Source: Rhizobium leguminosarum
GTDB taxonomy: Bacteria; Pseudomonadota; Alphaproteobacteria; Rhizobiales; Rhizobiaceae
Length of the DNA stretch: 5,367 bases
Direction: 5' to 3'
NCBI RefSeq assembly: GCF_001652265.1
Contig: NZ_LWBS01000045.1
Span: forward strand, 1-5,367
The notes under the pieces are model-generated. The model saw only the letters and a program-made list of their open reading frames with translations, searched no databases and was not told where the DNA came from. Shown here piece by piece: positions 1 through 5,203 of this stretch; the first letter of the stretch is position 1; every line of letters begins with the position of its first letter. The position numbers were made by a program, and so were the translations under genes.

Positions 1-126
1 AAATGGGCAGACCAGCTCGGAATGCCCAAACTCGTCTAACCTCAATCTCTCGAACCGCCCGGTGCGGACCCGCATGCCGGGTGGTGTGGCAGGGGTGCGA
101 TCAACATGATCGCCCCCTATGCCGAT
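1..126 (+). mobile_element. Group II intron 3'-end-like fragment (domain V/VI-like hairpins)
   Basis: Two adjacent strong hairpins resemble the 3' end of a bacterial group II intron. The first (about 54-85) pairs ACCGCCCGG (54-62) with CCGGGTGGT (77-85). It has a two-base bulge at 75-76, then a 4-bp upper stem (63-66 with 71-74) and a four-base loop, which is the outline of domain V. The second (88-123) pairs GGC, AGGGG and GCGATCA with TGATCGC, CCCCT and GCC, leaving A119 unpaired. This matches domain VI: if the intron ends in GAT at 126, A119 lies seven bases before the end, as a branch-point adenosine should. Against this, the usual AGC triad at the base of domain V is not seen, and the tetraloop GACC is not GNRA. 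The sequence also looks like intron ends I remember from proteobacteria. Only the 3' end is in the window, so an intact intron could lie to the left. No reverse transcriptase is visible. Confidence 0.5.
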
Positions 127-212
127 TGCGGGCGGCGAGCGCGCAATGGGAACAAAGTGGAGAGGGCGTCCCATGTGGCACCCCAGCAGAAAGCGGGGAG
201 ACGGCTCCGGTC

Positions 213-929
213 TCAGACGGCAACCTTCTCCGCGTATTCCCGCAACAGCCTTTCCACCAGCTCCGATGTCAGCTCATCGAAATGGGTGATGATAACATCC
301 GGATTGAAGCTCGAAACCGGCACGTCGGAATAACCGAACGGCACGGCAATCGAGGGGACGCCGGCATTCTTGGCAACGGCGATGTCGTTGATGCTGTCGC
401 CAATCATCACCGTGCGCGCGATGTCGCCGCCGGCACGCTCGATGGTGCCGGTGAGATGGCGGGCGTCGGGCTTGCGCACTGGGAAGGTGTCGCCGCCTGA
501 TATTGCGTCGAAATATCGGGTGAGGTCGAGCTTGTCGAGCAGGCCGAGTGCCAGGCTTTCCATCTTGTTGGTGCAGACGGCAAGGCGGTAACCTTCGGAT
601 CTAAGCCGGTCCATGGCGGCGATTAGGCCGGGATAGGGTTCGGTACGGCCTGGCATGTTGCCGGCATAGTGGGCAACGAAACGCTCGACCAGCTGCGGCA
701 GGGCGTCGCCTTCGAGCGGATGGCCGCGCAGCCGGCAGGCGCGCTCGATCATCACGCGCGCGCCCTGGCCGACGAGATGGGTGAGGTCGTCATAGCTGAC
801 CGGTTCGAGGGCAAGGGCCGAGATCGTATGGTTCAGGCTCTCGACCAGGTCCACATGGGTATCGAGGAGGGTGCCGTCGAGATCGAAGACGACAAGCGCT
901 GGGCGAGAGGGGGCAGGGGTCAAGGGCAT
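213..929 (-). CDS. gph: Phosphoglycolate phosphatase (HAD superfamily)
   Basis: This 238-residue cytosolic HAD-family phosphatase is predicted to hydrolyse 2-phosphoglycolate to glycolate, removing the product of Rubisco oxygenation or of 3'-phosphoglycolate DNA-end repair. All four HAD motifs are visible: DLDGT with nucleophile D16 and D18, CTNK with T120, K153 in RKPD, and GDSxND with D178 and D182. A helical cap domain fits between residues 20 and 100. The length matches the family. The start at 929 is chosen because the family begins just before the DLDGT motif. The reading frame stays open far upstream, but only as a shadow of other genes. The ribosome site is weak (AAGAG just before the ATG). 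The gene is divergent from rpiA across 225 bp, and three imperfect repeats lie directly upstream. A related HAD phosphatase with another small substrate cannot be excluded, but the Gph assignment fits the motifs and the rhizobial neighbourhood. Confidence 0.9.
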   Translation of the reverse strand: MPLTPAPSRPALVVFDLDGTLLDTHVDLVESLNHTISALALEPVSYDDLTHLVGQGARVMIERACRLRGHPLEGDALPQLVERFVAHYAGNMPGRTEPYPGLIAAMDRLRSEGYRLAVCTNKMESLALGLLDKLDLTRYFDAISGGDTFPVRKPDARHLTGTIERAGGDIARTVMIGDSINDIAVAKNAGVPSIAVPFGYSDVPVSSFNPDVIITHFDELTSELVERLLREYAEKVAV

Positions 930-1154
930 GTCTCTTTGAGCGATGGTCGTCTTGAGGAGCAATGGATCGTCCTGGGGAACGGTGGATCGTCCCTGAGGTA
1001 GGCGATCGGGCGGCGGAAAGCAACGTCCGGCGATGGCTGGGAAGGCCGCAGGCCTCTGTTTCGGCTTTTCATTTTCCCTGATGATTTTGACTTTCGTTTG
1101 CCAGGCGAGCCGTGTAAACAGCACATCCAACGCAATAATTGGAGCTGGCGGCGC
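930..1154. promoter_or_regulatory. Divergent gph/rpiA intergenic region
   Basis: This 225-bp gap separates the starts of gph (minus) and rpiA (plus) and should hold both promoters. The gph-proximal part carries imperfect repeats (944-992). The rpiA-proximal part (about 1055-1098) is the AT-richest stretch and contains TTGACT at 1087-1092, a good -35 match. No -10 at 16-18 bp is convincing: TGTAAA at 1113-1118 would need a 20-bp spacer. A short palindrome, AGGCC-GCA-GGCCT, lies at 1043-1055. The individual promoter elements are therefore not resolved. Confidence 0.5.
944..992. repeat. Three imperfect ~20-bp repeats upstream of gph
   Basis: TGGATCGTCC occurs exactly at 963-972 and 983-992. A weaker copy (TGG-TCGTCTTGAGG) begins at 944. 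Start-to-start spacing is 19 and 20 bp, close to two helical turns. The copies lie 15-63 bp upstream of the gph start codon, where they could bind a regulator or come from local duplication. Two exact 10-base matches could also be partly chance in GC-rich DNA. Confidence 0.45.
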
Positions 1155-1853
1155 ATGGATGCCCGCGAAATGAAGATCAAGGCCGCCGAGGCCGCACTCG
1201 CCCATGTCGAAGGCGGGATGCGCCTCGGGATCGGCACCGGCAGCACGGCAGAAGAATTCGTTCGCCTGCTGGCAGAGAAGGTCGCGGGCGGCTTCAGGGT
1301 CGAAGGCGTTCCGACGTCCGAAAGAACCGCGCGACTCTGCGTCGAACTCGGCGTGCCGTTGAGGTCGCTCGACGAGCTGCCGGCGCTCGACCTGACGATT
1401 GATGGCGCCGACGAGGTCGATACGGGGCTCAGGCTGATCAAGGGCGGCGGCGGTGCGCTGCTGCGCGAAAAGATCGTCGCAGCCGCCTCCGAGCGGATGA
1501 TCGTCATTGCCGACGAGAGCAAGTTGGTCGAAATGCTCGGCGCCTTCGCGCTGCCGATCGAGGTCAATCCGTTCGGGCTCGTCTCGACGCGCATCGCGAT
1601 CGAAAAGGTCGCGGCCCGGCTCGGCCTCTCGGGTGAACTCGTTCTGCGCCAGTCGGGTGACGGAGAGTTTACCACGGATGGCGGCCATCACATCCTCGAT
1701 GCATCTTTTGGCCGCATTCCTGATGCAGAGGCGCTTTCGAGCGAGCTGAATTCCATACCCGGCGTCGTCGAACACGGGCTCTTTATCAATATGGCGGCAC
1801 TTGCGATCATTGCCGGTCCTGCGGGTGTGCGCACACTGCAGGCAAACAGATAA
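1155..1853 (+). CDS. rpiA: Ribose-5-phosphate isomerase A
   Basis: RpiA interconverts ribose 5-phosphate and ribulose 5-phosphate in the non-oxidative pentose phosphate pathway, in the cytosol. The 232-residue product has the full family pattern: the phosphate loop GTGST (27-31), DGADE (83-87, with D83 and D86), KGGGG (96-100, K96) followed by E105 as the likely catalytic base, and DESK ending at K123. These match the E. coli residues D81, D84, K94, E103 and K121 with a two-residue offset. The start at 1155 (MDAREMK) is chosen because it fits rhizobial RpiA N-termini. GGAG lies at 1141-1144, ten bases upstream, a slightly long gap. The frame extends back to 1098, but those 19 codons do not look like RpiA. 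The DUF2059 gene follows after 15 bp, suggesting co-transcription. Length and motifs are intact. Confidence 0.96.
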   Translation: MDAREMKIKAAEAALAHVEGGMRLGIGTGSTAEEFVRLLAEKVAGGFRVEGVPTSERTARLCVELGVPLRSLDELPALDLTIDGADEVDTGLRLIKGGGGALLREKIVAAASERMIVIADESKLVEMLGAFALPIEVNPFGLVSTRIAIEKVAARLGLSGELVLRQSGDGEFTTDGGHHILDASFGRIPDAEALSSELNSIPGVVEHGLFINMAALAIIAGPAGVRTLQANR

Positions 1854-1868
1854 CAGGAGCATATACTC

Positions 1869-2432
1869 ATGATGAACATTGCAGGTCTTGGGCGTCTCGC
1901 CGCTGCGGCCGTCGTTCTTTCCGGGCTTGCCTTCGGCTCCGCCGTTAAGGCGCAGGAAGTCTCCGAGGAGCAGCTGAAGGCGTCTCGCGCGGCGATCGAC
2001 GCCATTGGCGCCACTGCCCAGTTCGACAATATCCTGCCCGGTCTCGCCGAGCGCCTGAAGGCCGGCCTGATCCAGGATTCGCCGAACTACCAGGACATCA
2101 TTTCGTCGACGGTCGACGCGCAGGCGCTGGCGCTGGCGCCGCGCCGCGGCGATCTGGAGAAGGAGGCGGCACTCACCTATGCCAAGACCTTCTCCGTCGA
2201 TGAGCTGAAGGCGATCGCTGACTTCTATAATTCCGACGTCGGCAAGAAGCTGCTGCGCGACGGTCCGGTCGCCTCGCGCGAGACGGCGAAGGCTGCCGAC
2301 ATCTGGGCGCAGGGCATTTCCCGCGACCTGGAAAAGCAGAGCAACGCCGAACTTTCCAAGGTCATCAAGGCGCCGCCGCCGGCAACCGACAGCCCCGCCG
2401 CTCCGGCTCCCGCACCGGCTGCCCAGCAGTAA
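1869..2432 (+). CDS. Secreted DUF2059 domain protein
   Basis: This 187-residue protein is probably exported to the periplasm. Residues 1-28 form a Sec signal peptide: short N-region with R9, hydrophobic core around 10-22, and a likely cut after VKA (28|29). The rest is helical and charged. The segment at 111-129 (DELKAIADFYNS, then GKKLL) is typical of DUF2059 proteins, whose function is unknown. The C-terminus (168-187) is a low-complexity Pro/Ala tail, probably disordered. Two ATG codons stand in tandem (1869 and 1872). The first is nine bases from GGAG (1856-1859) and is preferred. The gene lies 15 bp after rpiA and is followed by a strong terminator, so the two probably form a transcription unit. 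I recall a similar gene beside rpiA in other rhizobia, but nothing in the sequence ties it to sugar metabolism. There are no catalytic motifs and no lipobox. Confidence 0.87.
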   Translation: MMNIAGLGRLAAAAVVLSGLAFGSAVKAQEVSEEQLKASRAAIDAIGATAQFDNILPGLAERLKAGLIQDSPNYQDIISSTVDAQALALAPRRGDLEKEAALTYAKTFSVDELKAIADFYNSDVGKKLLRDGPVASRETAKAADIWAQGISRDLEKQSNAELSKVIKAPPPATDSPAAPAPAPAAQQ

Positions 2433-2453
2433 GGTTTGCACCGCCAATTTGCG

Positions 2454-2480
2454 AAAGCCCGGCATCGTCCGGGCTTTTTT
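2454..2480 (+). terminator. Rho-independent terminator after the rpiA-DUF2059 unit
   Basis: A perfect nine-base-pair stem, AAAGCCCGG (2454-2462) with CCGGGCTTT (2469-2477), encloses a six-base loop (CATCGT). The T tract runs from 2475 to 2480. It begins 21 bases after the DUF2059 stop codon and should end the rpiA transcript before the acylphosphatase gene. Confidence 0.9.
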
Positions 2481-2526
2481 GCTATGATGCAGCAAATGCT
2501 GCCGGCGAGGTTTCAGGTGACTGCAG

Positions 2527-2811
2527 ATGTCCGATCATGACAAGGCTGTCCGAGTGCGGATATCCGGCAAGGTCCAGGGTGTCGGTTTTCGCTATTGGAC
2601 GCGCGATGAGGCCGTACGGCTCGGTTTGACGGGCTGGGTTCGCAATGAAGAGGACGGGTCGGTCGTCGCTGTGATCGCAGGATCCGACAGCGCCATCTCG
2701 ACGATGATCGAGCGTTTCAGGCACGGGCCTTCGGGGGCGTCGGTTTCGGGCGTCGAGACGGAAGCAGCCCAGCTTGAGAAGAACCCGACGGATTTCCGTA
2801 TTACCCGCTGA
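2527..2811 (+). CDS. acyP: Acylphosphatase
   Basis: This small cytosolic enzyme hydrolyses acyl phosphates such as acetyl phosphate or 1,3-bisphosphoglycerate to the carboxylate and phosphate. The 94-residue length is typical. The signature VQGVGFR (16-22) supplies catalytic R22 and the phosphate-binding loop. [11 protein letters not shown] (36-46) supplies the second catalytic residue, N40. The FRITR ending (90-94) is the last strand of the ferredoxin-like fold. The start at 2527 has AGGTGA (2515-2520) upstream; nearby ATGs at 2484, 2487 and 2496 are out of frame. The gene lies after a terminator and so probably has its own promoter. TATGAT at 2483-2488 could be a -10, but no matching -35 is seen. 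It converges on the small minus-strand gene, with a RIME-like element between them. Its physiological substrate cannot be read from sequence. Confidence 0.94.
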   Translation: MSDHDKAVRVRISGKVQGVGFRYWTRDEAVRLGLTGWVRNEEDGSVVAVIAGSDSAISTMIERFRHGPSGASVSGVETEAAQLEKNPTDFRITR

Positions 2812-2825
2812 CAGCAACAATCGCC

Positions 2826-2940
2826 AGAGCATGATGCCGAAAAGTGTGTGCGGTTTTCGGACGACATCATGCTCTACTTCTTTGATGTAGATCAGGATTC
2901 AGATTTCAGGCCGATCGGGCCTAAAATCATCCCGATCTAG
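2826..2940. repeat. RIME-like palindromic intergenic mosaic element (two palindromes)
   Basis: Two large imperfect palindromes lie side by side. The first pairs AGAGCATGATG (2826-2836) with CATCATGCTCT (2865-2875), with inner arms CCGAAAA (2837-2843) and TTTTCGG (2854-2860). The second pairs TAGATC (2888-2893) with GATCTA (2934-2939), plus GGAT/ATCC, GATTT/AAATC and AGGCC/GGCCT toward the centre. Size (115 bp) and two-palindrome design match the Rhizobium-specific intergenic mosaic element RIME1 as I recall it (about 106 bp). It sits in the gap between acyP and the small minus-strand gene, both of which point toward it. Transcripts from either side would fold into stable hairpins there, which could end or protect the mRNAs (inference). 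Confidence 0.8.
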
Positions 2941-2981
2941 GCATATGCAACTGACATCGCATACGCGCCGGAACTCAGTCC

Positions 2982-3194
2982 CTATGCGTTCGGGTTCCTT
3001 GCAAGTTGCCACACACCTTCCTCATCCGGCTCCACGCGCTTGTTGCCGCGGTAGAAGATCGGCAGTCTCGTCTTCTTGTCGATCGAGAAACGGCTCGGCG
3101 TGTATTTTTCGTCCTCATGGCCCTGAATGGCGAGGCCGAGCGCTTCCTTGAATTTGCCAGCCTTGCACAGGTTGGTGAAGAGAGTTTGATCCAT
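2982..3194 (-). CDS. Small conserved-looking protein of unknown function
   Basis: I do not recognise a named family. The chosen product is 70 residues: MDQTLFTNLCKAGKFKEALG at the N-terminus, then a charged stretch containing SIDKKTRLPIFYRGNKR and ending RNPNA. It has many Lys, Arg, Asp and Glu, one Cys (residue 10), and no signal peptide or membrane segment, so it is probably a soluble cytosolic protein. The start at 3194 is preferred because GGAG (3201-3204 on the minus strand) lies six bases upstream. An alternative ATG at 3209 would add five residues, and the frame is open to 3299, into the tandem repeats, which do not look coding. It is convergent with acyP and divergent from gor. The good ribosome site, clean size and protein-like composition favour a real gene over an antisense shadow. 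It resembles short hypothetical proteins I associate with Rhizobiaceae, but I cannot verify this. Confidence 0.68.
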   Translation of the reverse strand: MDQTLFTNLCKAGKFKEALGLAIQGHEDEKYTPSRFSIDKKTRLPIFYRGNKRVEPDEEGVWQLARNPNA

Positions 3195-3251
3195 TCTTTG
3201 CTCCGGCATTCTTTTCCATCCCATGGATTGCCTGCCAGCCTCGGCTGACCG

Positions 3252-3335
3252 GGTCAACCATAAACGGTGACGGTCAACCGAAGACGGTGACTGGGTCAAC
3301 CGAAGATGGTGACTTGGTCAACCATAGACGGTGAC
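3252..3335. repeat. Four tandem 20-bp imperfect inverted-repeat units upstream of gor
   Basis: Units start at 3252, 3272, 3294 and 3316, giving spacings of 20, 22 and 22 bp. Each fits GGTCAACC-N6-GGTGAC with small changes in the middle. Unit 2, GGTCAACCGAAGACGGTGAC, shows the inner symmetry: GTCA(A)CCG and CGGTGAC are inverted around AAGA, so each unit can form a short hairpin or present two half-sites. A further inverted copy, GGCTGACC (3243-3250), precedes unit 1. The array lies between the divergent small gene and gor. Spacing near two helical turns would place the sites on one face of the DNA, as for cooperative regulator binding. This function is inferred; the repetition is seen directly. 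Confidence 0.85.
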
Positions 3336-3398
3336 TGGGGGCAGCCGTTTGCAACGAAGAATTCAGCGATGGGAACGGGATGACGCACGAGCGGGCTT

Positions 3399-3426
3399 TT
3401 GTTTTCGTTATGATCGCCCCTATATC
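3399..3426 (+). promoter_or_regulatory. Candidate gor promoter
   Basis: TTGTTT (3399-3404) and TATATC (3421-3426) are separated by 16 bp and end 38 bases before the gor start codon. Each hexamer is only a partial match to the housekeeping sigma-70 consensus. TATGAT at 3409-3414 is a better -10 but has no matching -35 at normal spacing. Treat this as a guess about position only. Confidence 0.3.
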
Positions 3427-3464
3427 AGGAACATCCTTCCTGCGATTCCCTTCCGGAGCTCCTC

Positions 3465-4850
3465 ATGTCTTCCTACGACTACGACCTCTTCGTCATCGGC
3501 GGCGGTTCCGGAGGCGTGCGCGGCGCGCGTGTCGCCGCCTCGCTCGGCAAGAAGGTGGCGATCGCCGAGGAATACCGCTACGGCGGCACGTGCGTGATCC
3601 GCGGCTGCGTGCCGAAGAAGCTCTTCGTCTACGCCTCGCAGTTCCATGAGCATTTCGAGGATGCAGCGGGCTTCGGCTGGACGGTTGGCGAAAGCAGCTT
3701 CGACTGGAAGAAGCTGGTGGCGGCCAAGGATGTTGAAATCGCCCGTCTGGAAGGCCTCTACAAGAAAGGTCTCGCCGGCGCCAATGCCGAAATCCTGGAA
3801 ACGCGCGCAGAGCTCGTCGATGCCCATACGGTCCAGCTGCTGAAGACTGGGCAGACGGTGACGGCCAAGACGATCGTGATCGCCACCGGCGGACGGCCGA
3901 ACCCGCATGCAGCCCTTCCCGGTCACGAACTCTGCATCTCCTCCAACGAGGCCTTTCATCTTGAAGAGCTGCCGACATCGATCGTCATCGCCGGCGGCGG
4001 ATATATTGCCGTCGAGTTCGCCAATATCTTCCATGGCCTCGGCGTCGAGACGACGCTGATCTATCGCGGCGCCGAGATCCTGTCGCGCTTCGACGAGGAT
4101 CTGAGACGCGGGCTGCACGAGGCTATGGTCGCCAAGGGCATCCGCATCCTCTGCCACGACACGCTGCAGAAGGTTTCGAAGGGTGAGGACGGGCTCATTC
4201 TGGAGACGCTGAACAACGGCACGCTGCAGGCCGGCGTCGTCATGCTGGCGCTCGGGCGCGATCCGAACACCGAAGGCCTCGGCCTCGAGGCGGCCGGCGT
4301 CGCCGTCGACGAACGCGGCGCCGTTATCGTCGATGAATATTCCCGCACCAATGTTGAAAACATCTATGCGCTCGGTGATGTCACCAACCGGGTACAGCTG
4401 ACGCCGGTGGCGATCCACGAGGCGATGTGCTTCATCGAGACCGAATACAAGAACAATCCGACCCGACCGGACTACGAGCTGATCCCGACCGCCGTCTTCT
4501 CGCAGCCGGAGATCGGTACCGTCGGCCTCTCGGAAGAGGATGCGGGCAAACGTTACGGCGAGCTCGAGGTTTACCGCGCCCAGTTCCGGCCGCTGAAGGC
4601 CACGCTTTCCGGCCGGGCCGAGCGGATGATCATGAAGCTGATCGTCGATGCGGCAAGCCGCAAGGTTGTGGGCGCGCATATCCTCGGCCACGATGCAGGC
4701 GAGATGGCGCAGTTGCTCGGCATCACACTGAAGGCCGGCTGCACCAAGGACGATTTCGACCGCACGATGGCGCTGCATCCGACCGCCGCCGAAGAGCTCG
4801 TGACCATGTATGCGCCGAGCTATAGGATCCGCGACGGCAAGCGGCTTTGA
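3465..4850 (+). CDS. gor: Glutathione-disulfide reductase (NADPH)
   Basis: This cytosolic flavoenzyme reduces oxidised glutathione to GSH with NADPH, for redox balance and oxidative-stress defence. The 461-residue product is full length (E. coli enzyme about 450). The FAD-binding GGGSGG lies at 12-17. The redox-active disulfide motif GGTCVIRGCVPKK has C43 and C48. ATGGRP is at 140-145. The NAD(P)-binding GGGYIA is at 177-182, followed by R201 and R208, which align with the arginines that select NADPH. ALGDVT (302-307) is the second FAD motif. The C-terminal dimer domain ends with HPTAAEE, with catalytic H438 and E443. This pattern separates it from lipoamide dehydrogenase and mercuric reductase. 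GGAG (3455-3458) lies six bases before the ATG. The gene is probably transcribed alone, behind the tandem repeat array. A mosaic element and an IS1380 end follow. No defects are seen. Confidence 0.96.
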   Translation: MSSYDYDLFVIGGGSGGVRGARVAASLGKKVAIAEEYRYGGTCVIRGCVPKKLFVYASQFHEHFEDAAGFGWTVGESSFDWKKLVAAKDVEIARLEGLYKKGLAGANAEILETRAELVDAHTVQLLKTGQTVTAKTIVIATGGRPNPHAALPGHELCISSNEAFHLEELPTSIVIAGGGYIAVEFANIFHGLGVETTLIYRGAEILSRFDEDLRRGLHEAMVAKGIRILCHDTLQKVSKGEDGLILETLNNGTLQAGVVMLALGRDPNTEGLGLEAAGVAVDERGAVIVDEYSRTNVENIYALGDVTNRVQLTPVAIHEAMCFIETEYKNNPTRPDYELIPTAVFSQPEIGTVGLSEEDAGKRYGELEVYRAQFRPLKATLSGRAERMIMKLIVDAASRKVVGAHILGHDAGEMAQLLGITLKAGCTKDDFDRTMALHPTAAEELVTMYAPSYRIRDGKRL

Positions 4851-4855
4851 GCCGC
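4841..4855 (+). terminator. Hairpin across the gor stop codon, possible weak terminator
   Basis: GCGGCT (4841-4846) and AGCCGC (4850-4855) form a perfect six-base-pair stem with a three-base loop that includes part of the stop codon. A T-rich stretch follows only after about eight bases (4863-4880) and is interrupted. The hairpin may stabilise the mRNA end or help termination, but it is not a classical terminator. Confidence 0.3.
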
Positions 4856-4878
4856 GACGGGCTTTAGTTCTTTGTTTT

Positions 4879-5032
4879 ATGCATGTCGTTGACCCGGAAC
4901 TGCTGCACACTTCCGGGCGACATGCATTAGAGCGCCGTGCGTCCTTTCGGACGCACAAAGGACGCTCTAACTTTTTGAATTTACGTATCGTGCTTTCCGA
5001 AAATCGATTTCGATTTTCGGACCGATGCGCTA
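4879..5032. repeat. Three-hairpin palindromic mosaic element (rhizobial RIME/ABC type)
   Basis: Three palindromes follow each other. The first pairs ATGCATGTCG (4879-4888) with CGACATGCAT (4918-4927), with inner CCCGGAA/TTCCGGG (4893-4899, 4911-4917). The second pairs TTAGAGCG (4927-4934) with CGCTCTAA (4963-4970), with inner GTGCGTCC/GGACGCAC (4937-4944, 4949-4956) and a TTTC loop. The third pairs CCGAAAATCG (4997-5006) with CGATTTTCGG (5011-5020). Consecutive modules share edge bases (4927). The arrangement matches a repeat I remember as frequent between genes in Rhizobium genomes. It shares TTTTCGGAC with the element at 2826-2940. It begins 28 bases after the gor stop and probably forms the 3' end of its transcript. 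Confidence 0.8.
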
Positions 5033-5203
5033 GCCCGCATCTCTCACAGCGCCCGTGGCTTTGGTTGACGTTGGGCTGTTGGCGGCGGTCGGGGCCGGGC
5101 TCGCCGGCGAAGACGAGCGCGGCCGTCGCCGCGATGTGGGGCGTTTTGTCTGGGCCGGTGATGTATCCTTTTTCGTTGGTGGGTGGGTTCAGGTCCGGCG
5201 GCA
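5033..5203. other. Stretch between mosaic element and transposase stop; possible IS end
   Basis: I see no supported gene here. On the minus strand an ATG at 5205-5207 overlaps the transposase stop codon, and the frame reads MMPPDLNPPTNEKG onward with GC-rich third positions. However, it runs without a stop through the mosaic element and antisense to gor, so it is probably a GC-driven shadow. The stretch may contain the 3' non-coding end and terminal inverted repeat of the IS1380 element, but I could not identify the repeat or a target duplication. Confidence 0.4.

Noticed and set aside
181..198. Short hairpin (CCCC-A-GC / GCGGGG) beyond the gph stop as a gph terminator
   Set aside because: The stem has only six pairs with a bulge, and no T run follows on the minus strand.
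3..500. Plus-strand frame of 165 codons at the left edge
   Set aside because: It covers the structured intron-like RNA and then runs antisense to gph. Its composition is not protein-like and it lacks a ribosome site.
1098..1154. Upstream extension of rpiA by 19 codons
   Set aside because: The added residues do not resemble RpiA N-termini, and the start at 1155 fits the family. The interval is better explained as promoter and leader.
213..2495. A 760-codon open frame on the minus strand that includes gph
   Set aside because: Only the last 238 codons look like a protein family (HAD phosphatase). The rest is antisense to rpiA and the DUF2059 gene, Arg-rich and without motifs, as expected of GC-rich shadow frames.
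2481..2526. TATGAT at 2483-2488 as an acyP promoter
   Set aside because: No acceptable -35 hexamer lies 16-18 bp upstream; that space is occupied by the terminator hairpin.
3252..3335. Tandem units as a CRISPR array
   Set aside because: There are only 0-2 bases between units, so there are no spacers. The units are 20 bp and imperfect, and no cas genes are nearby.
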